From: Caenispirillum bisanense
GTDB taxonomy: Bacteria > Pseudomonadota > Alphaproteobacteria > Rhodospirillales > UBA2165
DNA length: 32,197 nt
Assembly: GCA_945877815.1 (NCBI GenBank)
Contig: CAMDWJ010000044.1
Location: 1 to 32,197 of the forward strand
Reading direction: 5' to 3'
Below, one piece after another: positions 1 through 8,376 of this stretch (positions are counted from its first letter, which is position 1; each line of letters opens with the position of its first letter). The translations under genes and the position numbers were made by a program. The notes under the pieces are model-generated. The model was not told the origin of the DNA and did not search any database. It saw only the letters and a list, made by a program, of their open reading frames with translations.

Positions 1-1
1 A

Positions 2-3000
2 GCGGATGACCAGGGTGCGGCCTTTTTCCAGCTCGATCGCGACCTCGTCGCCGACATCCATTCCGTAGAAAAAGGCGCGCGTCGGCACCTTGCTGACGTC
101 GCTGTAGGTACGTCGGTGGTGGGCGTAATCGACAAAAACCTGCGGATACATGAGGTACGAGGCGAGTTCCGCATCGCTGATATGACGTCCGACCTTATGC
201 TCGGCCTCGATCTTGGCGGCCTTGAGATCGGTCGCCTTCATCACGGCGCCCGGTCGCTTGGTCAGCGCCTTGCCGCCCTTCAGGACCTTTTTCTGCAGCG
301 CCTTCGGAAAGCCGCCATGGGGCTGGCCGACATCGCCACGGAAAAAAGAAATGACGGATTCCGGGAAGGCGATTTCGCGCTCGGGGTCCTGGATCTCGGC
401 CGGAGTCAGATTGCCGGTGATCATCATGAGCGCGAGATCGCCGACCACCTTCGATGTCGGCGTAACCTTGATGACGTCGCCGAACATCTCGTTGACCTTG
501 GCGTAGGTATCGGCGACTTCGGGCCAACGATGGTTGATGCCCATAGCGCGCGCCTGCTGGCGCAGGTTGGTGTATTGGCCGCCCGGGATTTCGTGGCTGT
601 AGACCTCCGACGCGCCCGATTTGAAATCGGCTTCAAACGCGGTGTAGAGGGTGCGCACCTGTTCCCAATAGGTCGAGAGCTTGCGGATTGCGACCGGATC
701 GAGGCCGGTGTCGCGCGGGGTGTGGCGCAGCGCCTCGACAATGGCGCCGAGATTGGGTTGCGAGGTGAGCCCGCTCATGGCGTCGATGGCTGCATCGACC
801 GCATCCACGCCGGCATCGACGGCAGCCAAAACGCTGGCGGCCGAGGCGCCGCTGGTATCGTGCGTGTGGAAATGGACCGGCAGGCCGGTTTCTTCCTTCA
901 GCGCTTTGACCAATCGCCGGGCGGCTTCGGGTTTGCACAGCCCGGCCATGTCCTTGATGCCTATGATATGTGCGCCGGCATCGGTCAGTTCACGCCCGAG
1001 CTTCACGTAATACGCAAGATCGTATTTGGACCGTGCGGGATCGGCAATGTCGCCGGTATAGCAGATGGCGGCTTCGCACAGCTTGCCGGAATTCAGCACA
1101 GCATCCATGGCGACGCGCATGTTCTCGACCCAGTTGAGCGAATCGAAGATGCGGAACAGATCGATGCCGCCGCCGGCAGCTTCCTTTACGAAATACTTCA
1201 CGACATTGTCGGGATAATTCGTATAGCCGACGCCGTTGGACGCGCGCAGCAGCATTTGGGTGAGCAGGTTCGGCATCGCCTGGCGCAACTCGCTCAGGCG
1301 TTCCCACGGGCATTCGTGCAGGAAGCGCATGGCGACGTCGAAGGTCGCCCCGCCCCAGCATTCCATCGAGAACAGATCGGGCAGCCAATGGGCATAGGCG
1401 GGCGCGATATCGACGATGTCCTTGGACCGCACGCGCGTCGCCAGCAGCGATTGATGCGCGTCGCGCATGGTCGTGTCGGTGACCAGAACGCGCTTCTGGG
1501 CGAGCATCCACTGCGCGAATTTCTCGGGCCCTAGCTTTTGCAGCGTTTGGCGCGTGCCGGGCGGAGGCGCTCCGGCAGGCAGGGCGGGCACGCGCGGATC
1601 GACCGCGTGGGGCGGCAGCTTCGTGCCCTTCACTTCGGGCTGGCCGTTGACCACGACGTTGCCGACGAATTCGAGAAGACGGGTCGCGCGGTCGCGCCGC
1701 ACCGTGAAGCGGAACAGTTCCGGCGTCTCGTCGATGAAGTTGGTGTTGTATTCGGCGTCGAGGAATTTCGGATGATTGATGACGGTTTCCAGGAACCGCA
1801 GATTGCTGGAGACGCCGCGGATGCGGAATTCGCGAAGCGCGCGATCCATGCGCGCGATCGATCTTTTGGCGTCGGGCGCCCACGAGGTCACTTTGACCAG
1901 CAATGAATCGTAATAGCGCGTGATCAGCGCGCCGCTGAAGGCGGTGCCGCCATCGAGCCGGATGCCGAAGCCGGCCGGACTGCGATACGAAGTAAGACGT
2001 CCGTAATCGGGTGTGAAATTCTTCTCCGGATCTTCGGTCGTAACCCGGCATTGGATGGCATGACCATAGAGGCGGATATCGCCCTGCAATGGCACGCCGC
2101 TTTCGGCCGAGCCGATGCGCGCCCCTTCGGCGATCCGGATCTGGGCTTGGACGAGATCGATGCCGGTCACCCATTCGGTGACGGTATGTTCGACCTGGAT
2201 GCGCGGATTCATTTCGATGAAATAGAATGCACCCGTATCGGCGTCCTGCAGGAACTCGACCGTGCCGGCATTGCGATAGCCGACCGTGCGGGCGATCTGC
2301 AATCCCATCTCGCACAGCTTGGCACGCTGGTCGTCGTCGAGGTACACGGCTGGTGCGCGTTCGATCACTTTTTGGTGGCGGCGCTGTACCGAACAATCGC
2401 GCTCCCACAGATGCACGATATTGCCGTGATGGTCGCCGAGCACCTGCACCTCGACATGACGCGCGCGCTTGACCAGTTTTTCCAGATAAACTTCGCCGTT
2501 GCCGAAGGCGGCCTGCGCCTCGCGCGCGGCAGCGCCCACATTGTCCATCAATTGCGCCTCGTCACCGACGACGCGCATGCCGCGCCCGCCGCCGCCCCAG
2601 GTTGCCTTGATCATGACCGGATAGCCGATCTCCTTGGCGAGCTTCTTGATCTTGCGTGCATCGTCGGGCAACGGCCCGGTCGCCGGCATGGTCGGAACCT
2701 TGGCTTGGGCGGCCAGCTCGCGCGCGGCGACCTTGCTGCCCATTTTGCGCATTGTGTCGGCGGGCGGGCCGACGAAGATCAGCCCCGCGGCTTCGCAGGC
2801 GTCGGGCAGTGCCGGATTTTCCGACAGGAAGCCGTAGCCCGGATGGATGGCCTCGGCGCCGGTCTCGCGCGCGATGCGGATGATGTCGGGGATATCGAGA
2901 TAGGCTTCGATCGGGCCCTTGCCGGCGCCGACCAGATAGCCTTCGTCAGCCTTGTAGCGGTGCAGCGAGAAGCGGTCCTCGTGCGAATGGATGGCGACGG

Positions 3001-3100
3001 TGGGAATGCCGAGTTCGGTGGCCGCCCGCATGATGCGGATGGCGATTTCGCTGCGGTTGGCGACGAGCAGCTTGCGGATTCTGCGGGGTCGGTCGGACAC
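2..3100 (-). CDS. pyc: Pyruvate carboxylase, 3' end beyond the window
   Basis: It carboxylates pyruvate to oxaloacetate with ATP, bicarbonate and biotin in the cytoplasm, an anaplerotic reaction. The visible 1033 residues read in order: an N-terminal biotin carboxylase domain (about 1-460, ATP-grasp loop GGGGRGMR at 169-176); a carboxyltransferase domain beginning near RDAHQSLLATR, with the lysine that becomes carboxylated at K716 in KDMAGL and the metal-binding HFHTHDTSG a little further on; and the start of the conserved carboxylase domain. The biotinyl domain, about the last 115 residues of a roughly 1150-residue family, lies off the left edge. The start is GTG at 3100: an in-frame TGA sits eight codons upstream with no better start between. 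The single-chain BC-CT order separates it from two-subunit acetyl-CoA or propionyl-CoA carboxylases. No other subunit gene is adjacent. Confidence 0.97.
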   Translation of the reverse strand, partial: MSDRPRRIRKLLVANRSEIAIRIMRAATELGIPTVAIHSHEDRFSLHRYKADEGYLVGAGKGPIEAYLDIPDIIRIARETGAEAIHPGYGFLSENPALPDACEAAGLIFVGPPADTMRKMGSKVAARELAAQAKVPTMPATGPLPDDARKIKKLAKEIGYPVMIKATWGGGGRGMRVVGDEAQLMDNVGAAAREAQAAFGNGEVYLEKLVKRARHVEVQVLGDHHGNIVHLWERDCSVQRRHQKVIERAPAVYLDDDQRAKLCEMGLQIARTVGYRNAGTVEFLQDADTGAFYFIEMNPRIQVEHTVTEWVTGIDLVQAQIRIAEGARIGSAESGVPLQGDIRLYGHAIQCRVTTEDPEKNFTPDYGRLTSYRSPAGFGIRLDGGTAFSGALITRYYDSLLVKVTSWAPDAKRSIARMDRALREFRIRGVSSNLRFLETVINHPKFLDAEYNTNFIDETPELFRFTVRRDRATRLLEFVGNVVVNGQPEVKGTKLPPHAVDPRVPALPAGAPPPGTRQTLQKLGPEKFAQWMLAQKRVLVTDTTMRDAHQSLLATRVRSKDIVDIAPAYAHWLPDLFSMECWGGATFDVAMRFLHECPWERLSELRQAMPNLLTQMLLRASNGVGYTNYPDNVVKYFVKEAAGGGIDLFRIFDSLNWVENMRVAMDAVLNSGKLCEAAICYTGDIADPARSKYDLAYYVKLGRELTDAGAHIIGIKDMAGLCKPEAARRLVKALKEETGLPVHFHTHDTSGASAASVLAAVDAGVDAVDAAIDAMSGLTSQPNLGAIVEALRHTPRDTGLDPVAIRKLSTYWEQVRTLYTAFEADFKSGASEVYSHEIPGGQYTNLRQQARAMGINHRWPEVADTYAKVNEMFGDVIKVTPTSKVVGDLALMMITGNLTPAEIQDPEREIAFPESVISFFRGDVGQPHGGFPKALQKKVLKGGKALTKRPGAVMKATDLKAAKIEAEHKVGRHISDAELASYLMYPQVFVDYAHHRRTYSDVSKVPTRAFFYGMDVGDEVAIELEKGRTLVIR

Positions 3101-3185
3101 GGGGTTTTCTGCAATGCGGAATCAGATAGGCTATTTGTATCAGGTCTTTGGAAGACTGACTAGGTCGATGACGCCGCCTTGTGAC

Positions 3186-4007
3186 CTATCCACCAATCGC
3201 CTCGTCCAAGAGTGCCCGGAAATCCGGGTAGGTGAACCAGCGTGTCGACCAATTGTGCAGCTCGTTCGGCAAAATGACGTCGCGGATAGGCACCTGTCGG
3301 TCCTTCAAGGCCTCATGCCATTTCTTGAGGAACTGCCATGAGGTGTTGTCATCCTTCTCACCGGTGATCGTCGCGACCCACGTATTCGCGGGAATGGTAG
3401 ATACGAAGTCGAGCGGCGATAGGCTGCGGAGCGCGATCGCTCTTTGCTTCGCACTTTGGCTTTTCTGCCGGGTCGCCAGATCGCAGGGGCAACTGAACAG
3501 GACAGCAGCATCGATTAGTCCCGGGCGGCGTCCGAGAAGAACGCCGGCGATGTTCGATCCGCGCGAATGCCCGATGACGACCAGGCGCGCCACGCGATGA
3601 TGCGCCTTCAGTTTCGCCAAAGCCGCACCGATATTGTCGATATTGTCCGGCGTCGCATTGTCGTTACGGCCATAGTTCGAACCGGTGGAAAGGCGGTTGC
3701 CATCGTCGAAATAGCCTTGGCGTATCAGAACCACTGCGGCGCGCCCGGCGCCTACGTAGTTGGGCGCAATCCGGCGAAAGGCATCCGACGGACCCCCGCT
3801 TGAAACGTCGCCATGCAGAAAGACGATCAACGTTCCGTTGGGGCGCAACTCGTCGGTGCCGAAACTCAAAAGAGCCAGACAATCGGACCCACCGGCGACC
3901 ACCGTAATATTGTCGGCTGAGTCGCACGTGACCGTTGATTGCGACATCGCCGGAGAAGAGGAAAAGCCCATCAGCAGACCGATGAGCAAGGAGGCGAATT
4001 GTTTCAT
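3186..4007 (-). CDS. Secreted alpha/beta hydrolase, esterase-like
   Basis: The protein has 273 residues. An N-terminal signal peptide (K2, hydrophobic ASLLIGLLMGF, likely cleaved near AMS-Q at 22-23) predicts export to the periplasm. The alpha/beta hydrolase fold shows the oxyanion strand LIVFLHGD (60-67), the nucleophile elbow GHSRG with Ser148, an acidic residue in GEKDD (D219 or D220) and the late histidine in ELHNW (His251), so a complete Ser-Asp-His triad is plausible. Cys28 and Cys43 could form a disulfide. The substrate cannot be read from the sequence. It is transcribed in the same direction as pyruvate carboxylase, 85 bases upstream of it, but nothing links the two functionally. The start ATG at 4007 precedes a well-formed signal peptide. 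Confidence 0.85.
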   Translation of the reverse strand: MKQFASLLIGLLMGFSSSPAMSQSTVTCDSADNITVVAGGSDCLALLSFGTDELRPNGTLIVFLHGDVSSGGPSDAFRRIAPNYVGAGRAAVVLIRQGYFDDGNRLSTGSNYGRNDNATPDNIDNIGAALAKLKAHHRVARLVVIGHSRGSNIAGVLLGRRPGLIDAAVLFSCPCDLATRQKSQSAKQRAIALRSLSPLDFVSTIPANTWVATITGEKDDNTSWQFLKKWHEALKDRQVPIRDVILPNELHNWSTRWFTYPDFRALLDEAIGG

Positions 4008-4202
4008 GATGTACCGATCATCTCGTTCCGAGGAAGGATACTCTCGTAATTATATCGATTATTTCGTTAACCCGCGATCAATGGACCGGTTGGATTGCGA
4101 ACCGTTTATACGTCGCAGGTCGGAATAAAATCGTCTGGCGGATTGCCTTCCGTGCCGATAAGCGATTGTATGAGGACAACGAAATTCAGGGGAGACAGGC
4201 TC

Positions 4203-5240
4203 ATGTCGGCCAAGAAAGCCAAAGCGAAAGCAAAACCGAAGGCCGCCGTTAAGGTCGAGCCGATCAAGGTGCATGCCATCCGCATCTACGAGACCGGCGG
4301 GCCGGAGGTGATGAAATTCGTCGAGGTCGAGGTGCCGGTTCCAGGTCCCGGTCAGGCGCGGGTCCGTCATACCGCCATCGGCGTGAACCTTGCCGACACT
4401 TATAACCGCAAGGGCGAGCATCATGGCACGCCTTTGCCGTCGGGCCTCGGGCTCGAAGCGGCCGGCGTGATCGAAGCGATCGGCCCTAAGGTAACAGGCT
4501 TCAAGATCGGTGACCGCGTCATCGGCTTGGGCGGCAACGACGCCTATTGCGAAGCGCGCCTCTATCCGATCAGCGGCCTCATTAAACTGCCGTCGTGGCT
4601 GGACGACCGCACTGCGGTTGCGGCGCTCTTGAAGGGCACGACCACTCAGTATCTGTTCAACGATGTGCGCAAGCTTAAGCGCGGCGACGTTGTGCTGTTC
4701 CATGCGGCCGCCGGCGGGGTGGGCCAGATCGCGGGCCAATGGGCGAAGGATATCGGGGCACGCATGATCGGCACGGTGAGCACGCCAGAAAAGGCGAAGA
4801 TCGCCAAGAAGTGCGGCTATACCCACATCATCGATATGTCGAAGCAGAACATCACCGAAGAAGTGATGAAACTGACCAACGGCCAGGGCGTCGACGTGAT
4901 TTACGATTCCAACGGCTTCGATACCTGGGGCGACACGCTCAAAAGCGTGAAGCGTCGCGGCATGGTGGTGACGTTCGGCTCGGCTTCGGGAGCACCGCCG
5001 GCCGTCGATCTGCACGCCAATGTCGGCCAGCGCTCGGTCTATTTCGTTCGCGCGACCTCGGTGAACTTCATGACCAGTCCGGAGATTCGCCGCCATGCTG
5101 CGGCGCAGCTTTTCAAGCGCATGAAGGCCGGCATCGTGAAGGTGAAGGTCAATCACGTCTATGCCCTGAAGGATGTTGCGCAGGCGCACCGCGATGTCGA
5201 GGCGCGCAAGACGACCGGTTCGATCATCCTCATTCCTTAA
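4203..5240 (+). CDS. Quinone oxidoreductase-like zinc-free MDR with Lys/Ala-rich N-terminus
   Basis: This is a 345-residue NADPH-dependent oxidoreductase of the medium-chain dehydrogenase/reductase superfamily, quinone reductase (zeta-crystallin) branch, probably a cytoplasmic one- or two-electron reductase of quinones or enones. The GroES-like domain covers about residues 20-140 (GLGLEAAGVIEAIG). The Rossmann half carries HAAAGGVGQIAGQWAK, the usual NADPH loop of this branch. Structural and catalytic zinc ligands of alcohol dehydrogenases are absent. The start is ATG 4203, 6 bases after a GGGGAGACAG ribosome-binding region; an upstream in-frame start would add non-family sequence. The first 16 or so residues (MSAKKAKAKAKPKAAVK) form a lysine/alanine extension that ordinary family members lack. 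It leads a tight run with the SDR (16-base gap) and a DUF3237 gene. The substrate is unknown. Confidence 0.9.
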   Translation: MSAKKAKAKAKPKAAVKVEPIKVHAIRIYETGGPEVMKFVEVEVPVPGPGQARVRHTAIGVNLADTYNRKGEHHGTPLPSGLGLEAAGVIEAIGPKVTGFKIGDRVIGLGGNDAYCEARLYPISGLIKLPSWLDDRTAVAALLKGTTTQYLFNDVRKLKRGDVVLFHAAAGGVGQIAGQWAKDIGARMIGTVSTPEKAKIAKKCGYTHIIDMSKQNITEEVMKLTNGQGVDVIYDSNGFDTWGDTLKSVKRRGMVVTFGSASGAPPAVDLHANVGQRSVYFVRATSVNFMTSPEIRRHAAAQLFKRMKAGIVKVKVNHVYALKDVAQAHRDVEARKTTGSIILIP

Positions 5241-5256
5241 TCTAAGGGAGGCTGCT

Positions 5257-6042
5257 ATGGAACTCGGTCTACGCGGCAAGCGCGCAATCGTTACCGGTGC
5301 ATCGCGCGGCATTGGCCGCGCCGTCGCCGAGGTGCTGGCCGAAGAAGGCTGCGATCTCGTCATTGCGGCGCGCGACGGCAAGATGCTCTCCGAACTTGCG
5401 CAGACATTGACCGACAAACACCGTGTCGAAGTGCGGCCCTTCGCTGCCGATCTCGGCGTCAGCGCGGAACAGTCGGCGCTGGTCGAGATGGCGGGCGACA
5501 TCGACATTTTGGTGAACAATGCAGGCGGCATTCCGTCCGGGGGAATCACGAAGATCGACGAAGCCACCTGGCGCAAGGGGTGGGAGCTGAAAGTTTTCGG
5601 CTATATCAACATCACACGCGCGGTCTATCCGAAGATGGTGGCGCGCGGCAGTGGCGTGATCGTCAATGTAATCGGCGAGGCCGGTGAATCGCCATTCGCC
5701 GATTATATCGCCGGCTGTTCGGGCAATGCCGCGCTGATCGCAATGAACAAAGCCCTCGGGCTTGCGAGCTTCAAGCGCGGCGTTCGCGTCGTCGCGGTCA
5801 ATCCGGCGGCGACACTCACCGACCGTATCGAAACGATCTGGCGCCGCCGCGCCGCCGCCGAGTTCGGCGATGCCGAGCAATGGCGGAGATACGGTGCCTC
5901 GCATCCTTTCGGCCGTCCCGCCGAAGCGCGCGAGGTCGCCGATGTCGTCGCTTTCGTCGCCTCCGACCGCGCATCGTATCTGAGCGGAATGGGCATCACT
6001 ATGGGAGCAACGCCCGTCTACAAAGCCAACGACGAAACCTGA
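5257..6042 (+). CDS. Short-chain dehydrogenase/reductase with non-canonical active site
   Basis: A 261-residue protein of classical SDR length. The cofactor loop TGASRGIG (13-20) and the structural motif NNAG (87-90) are intact, so NAD(P) binding is expected. The active site is unusual: Tyr150 is present, but the YxxxK lysine position is Cys154 (Y-I-A-G-C), and where the catalytic Ser normally sits (about 139-140) the sequence reads Ile-Gly in NVIGEAGE. Catalysis by the normal Ser-Tyr-Lys relay is therefore doubtful. From memory a subfamily with YIAGS/YIAGC exists, but I cannot check that here. The start is ATG 5257 behind AAGGGAG. The gene lies 16 bases after the quinone reductase-like gene and 26 before the DUF3237 gene, so the three are probably one operon. 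Confidence 0.9.
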   Translation: MELGLRGKRAIVTGASRGIGRAVAEVLAEEGCDLVIAARDGKMLSELAQTLTDKHRVEVRPFAADLGVSAEQSALVEMAGDIDILVNNAGGIPSGGITKIDEATWRKGWELKVFGYINITRAVYPKMVARGSGVIVNVIGEAGESPFADYIAGCSGNAALIAMNKALGLASFKRGVRVVAVNPAATLTDRIETIWRRRAAAEFGDAEQWRRYGASHPFGRPAEAREVADVVAFVASDRASYLSGMGITMGATPVYKANDET

Positions 6043-6068
6043 CTTCGGAAAACGAGGACGACGACGTT

Positions 6069-6521
6069 ATGCTCGAACTCGAACATCTGTTCGATGCCCA
6101 CGTGAGCTTGGCGCCGGCCATCGAGTTCGGCGACACGCCGGCCGGCCGGCGGCGCGTGATCGGCATTACGGGCGGAACGTTCGAAGGGGTGAAGCTCAAA
6201 GGCCGCATCCTCGATGGCGGGGCCGACTGGCAGGTGATCCGCGCCGACGGAACGGCGGAACTCGATACGCGCTATAACTTGGAAACCGACGACGGCGCGC
6301 TCATCTATATCCAGAACTGGGGCTATCGCCACGGACCGGCCGATGTGCTCGCGCGGCTGGGGCGCGGCGAGGCGGTGGACCCGAGCCTTTATTATTTCCG
6401 CACCGTGCCGACCTTCGAGACCTCGTCGGCCAAATATGCCTGGCTCAATAGAACGATTTGCGTCGGCACCGGCGCGCGCCTCGCCGATGCGGTCGAGCTG
6501 AAGGTTTACGAGGTCAAATAG
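6069..6521 (+). CDS. DUF3237 (UPF0311) family protein
   Basis: A 150-residue cytoplasmic protein whose full length matches the DUF3237 family, a small beta-barrel family of unknown reaction. Recognisable family stretches are GRRRVIGITGGTFEG near residues 27-42, the GGADWQVIRADGTAELDTRY segment, and PTFETSSAKYAWLNRTICVG near the C-terminus. No signal peptide or membrane segment is visible. It is the third gene of the run with a quinone reductase-like MDR and an SDR. Members of this family often sit beside oxidoreductases in degradation clusters, which suggests a role in handling an intermediate of the same pathway; that is inference only. The start ATG 6069 follows a GAGG stretch with slightly long spacing. 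Confidence 0.85.
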   Translation: MLELEHLFDAHVSLAPAIEFGDTPAGRRRVIGITGGTFEGVKLKGRILDGGADWQVIRADGTAELDTRYNLETDDGALIYIQNWGYRHGPADVLARLGRGEAVDPSLYYFRTVPTFETSSAKYAWLNRTICVGTGARLADAVELKVYEVK

Positions 6522-6555
6522 CCTCGCGTAGTCTGTGCGGCGGGGGGAGTGGGGC

Positions 6556-7800
6556 ATGTTGATCGTCCAAGGTATGTTCGGCGTGATCGTATTGACGGCT
6601 TTTGCCTGGGCGATCAGCGAAAATCGCCGGGCGCCGTTCTTGAAAACCGCATTGGCCGGTATCGCTTTGCAATTTGTGCTGGCGGTGTTTTTCCTGAAGG
6701 TGCCGATCTTCAAGGACGTCTTCTTCTGGCTGAATTCGATGGTCGGCGCGCTCATGAAGGCAACGCAGACCGGCACGGCTTTTGTCTTCGGCTATCTCGG
6801 CGGCGGACCCTTGCCGTTCGCGGAGAGTTTCCCCGGAGCGTCGTTCGTGCTCGCCTTCCAAGCACTTCCGCTCATCCTTGTTACCAGCGCATTGTCGGCT
6901 GTGCTGTTTCACTGGCGCGTTTTGCCGCTGATCGTGCGCGCCTTTGCCTGGGTCTTGCACCGCACGCTGAATGTCGGCGGTGCCGTCGGCGTCAGCACGG
7001 CGGCGAATGTCTTCGTCGGCCAGGTCGAAGCACCCTTGTTCGTTCGCCCCTACCTCGCTTCCCTGTCGCGTAGCGAGATGTTCATCGTGATGACCGGGGG
7101 CATGGCCTCCATCGCAGGCACCATGATGGCGCTTTATGCCTCGTTCCTCGCCGACGTCGTGCCTGATGCCATCGGTCACCTGCTGATCGCCTCGATCGTG
7201 AGCGCGCCTGCCGCGATCATGATCGCGCGCCTGATGGTTCCGGACGACGGCGGCGCCACGGGCGAAGATATGGCGATGGCCACGCAGGATCGCAGCACCG
7301 TGGATGCGATCACGCGCGGCACGCTCGAGGGTGCCGAGCTGCTCATCAATGTCATCGCGATGCTGCTGGTGCTGGTGGCGCTTGTCTCGCTCGTCAATAT
7401 GATCCTGGCGTTGCTGCCCGAAATCGCCGGCGCACCTTTGACGCTCGAACGCATGCTCGGCTGGATCATGGCACCTATCGTTTGGCTGATCGGCATTCCC
7501 TGGTCGGAGGCGCCGACGGCGGGCGCGCTCATGGGCACCAAAACCATCCTGAACGAGCTGCTGGCCTATCTGCAGATGCGCAACCTGCCGGCTGATGCTT
7601 TGTCGGAGCATTCGCGCCTGATCATGGTCTATGCCATGTGCGGCTTCGCCAATTTCGGCAGCCTCGGCATCATGATCGGCGGGCTATCCTCCATGGTGCC
7701 CGAACGGCGTCGTGAAATCGCCGAACTCGGCCTGAAATCCATCGTCGCCGGAACCTTGGCGACCCTGATGACCGGGGCGATCGTTGGGATTTTGACGTAG
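6556..7800 (+). CDS. Concentrative nucleoside transporter (NupC/CNT family)
   Basis: A 414-residue inner-membrane protein that imports nucleosides by ion symport. Hydrophobic helices run the full length. CNT signatures are visible: the N-terminal GIALQFVLAVFFLK region, the gate segment around GQVEAPLFVRPYL (Q-x-E in the first re-entrant loop), GGMASIAGTMMALYASF, and the C-terminal half GTKTILNELLAYLQM plus MCGFANFGSLGIMIGG (N-x-F-S-S-like substrate site, here NFGSLG). Length agrees with bacterial NupC. ATG 6556 is chosen over the GTG at 6535 because a GGGGGAGTGGGG stretch sits directly upstream and the protein then begins with its first helix. It follows the DUF3237 gene by 34 bases and may share its transcript, but no nucleoside-catabolic gene is near. 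Confidence 0.93.
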   Translation: MLIVQGMFGVIVLTAFAWAISENRRAPFLKTALAGIALQFVLAVFFLKVPIFKDVFFWLNSMVGALMKATQTGTAFVFGYLGGGPLPFAESFPGASFVLAFQALPLILVTSALSAVLFHWRVLPLIVRAFAWVLHRTLNVGGAVGVSTAANVFVGQVEAPLFVRPYLASLSRSEMFIVMTGGMASIAGTMMALYASFLADVVPDAIGHLLIASIVSAPAAIMIARLMVPDDGGATGEDMAMATQDRSTVDAITRGTLEGAELLINVIAMLLVLVALVSLVNMILALLPEIAGAPLTLERMLGWIMAPIVWLIGIPWSEAPTAGALMGTKTILNELLAYLQMRNLPADALSEHSRLIMVYAMCGFANFGSLGIMIGGLSSMVPERRREIAELGLKSIVAGTLATLMTGAIVGILT

Positions 7801-7831
7801 ACCCAGGTTAGGTCGGCAAAATTTGCCGGGG

Positions 7832-7846
7832 GTAACCGTTTCTTAA
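7832..7846 (+). promoter_or_regulatory. Candidate CtrA-binding box upstream of flgB
   Basis: The sequence GTAA-CCGTTTC-TTAA matches the alphaproteobacterial CtrA consensus TTAA-N7-TTAA at 7 of 8 fixed positions, including the typical CC after the first half. It ends 72 bases before the flgB start, a sensible promoter position. CtrA drives early flagellar genes in many alphaproteobacteria, and the kinase that activates CtrA (CckA) is the last gene of the same operon. No sigma-54 or sigma-28 promoter was recognised in the same gap. A 15-bp palindrome lies just upstream at 7814-7828. Confidence 0.5.
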
Positions 7847-7918
7847 GCCCGCCTCGGCATACTCCATCGCTAATGGGGACGTCACGATCCCCGCGTTCGA
7901 CGAAATGGTGATGGTGCG

Positions 7919-8353
7919 ATGGAACTGACCGATTTGCCCATGTTTGGGCTCGTGCGACGTCGCTTGGACTGGCTTAACCAGCGCCAGCAGGTGATCGCCC
8001 AGAACGTCGCGAATGCCGACACCCCGAAATACAATTCGCACGACCTCAAGGATTTCGACTTCCGCGCTGAATTGCGCCGGAACGGGAAGAAAAGCGCCGG
8101 CACAAAGCCGGTCAATATGAGTGTGACCGATCCCAAGCATATCGCGCGCGCCACCGGTAAGGGCGACGGGGATTTCAAGGTCTCCCAAGATCGACGGCCC
8201 TACGAAACCGCGCCCGATGGCAACCAAGTCGTGCTCGAAGAACAGATGGTCCGCATGAACGAGACCCAGGCCGATCACGGCACGATGACGCAGCTCTATC
8301 GCAAGCATATGGCGATGCTCAAATCGGTCGTGCGCTCGGGTGGCGGCGGTTAG
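7919..8353 (+). CDS. flgB: Flagellar basal-body rod protein FlgB
   Basis: A 144-residue component of the proximal rod, exported by the flagellar type III system into the periplasm. The N-terminal heptad region contains the rod-family signature QQVIAQNVANADTPKY (about residues 23-38), and the C-terminal helix (EEQMVRMNETQADHGTMTQLYRKHMAMLKSVV) pairs with it in the rod's coiled-coil. There is no signal peptide, as expected for a T3SS substrate. It is the first gene of the flgB-flgC-fliE-fliQ-fliR-flhB-cckA run, 23 bases ahead of flgC. The ATG at 7919 is preferred because the ATGs a few bases upstream are in another frame. Confidence 0.96.
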   Translation: MELTDLPMFGLVRRRLDWLNQRQQVIAQNVANADTPKYNSHDLKDFDFRAELRRNGKKSAGTKPVNMSVTDPKHIARATGKGDGDFKVSQDRRPYETAPDGNQVVLEEQMVRMNETQADHGTMTQLYRKHMAMLKSVVRSGGGG

Positions 8354-8376
8354 CGGATTCTGGATAGGTAGCGCTT

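Noticed and set aside
116-1534. Long open frame on the plus strand opposite pyruvate carboxylase; likewise 2051-3163
   Set aside because: Antisense shadows of a well-supported gene in GC-rich DNA, with low-complexity, non-family translations.
3130-3170. GTCTT-CCA-AAGAC hairpin between the hydrolase and pyruvate carboxylase
   Set aside because: Five base pairs without a T tract; too weak to call a terminator.
4059-5576. 505-codon minus-strand frame over the quinone reductase and SDR genes
   Set aside because: It lies opposite two genes with intact family motifs and ribosome-binding sites; its translation is His/Arg/Ala-rich with no domain.
7814-7828. CGGCAAA-A-TTTGCCG palindrome after the nucleoside transporter
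   Set aside because: A one-base loop and no T tract make it a poor terminator; it may be a protein site, but nothing supports which.
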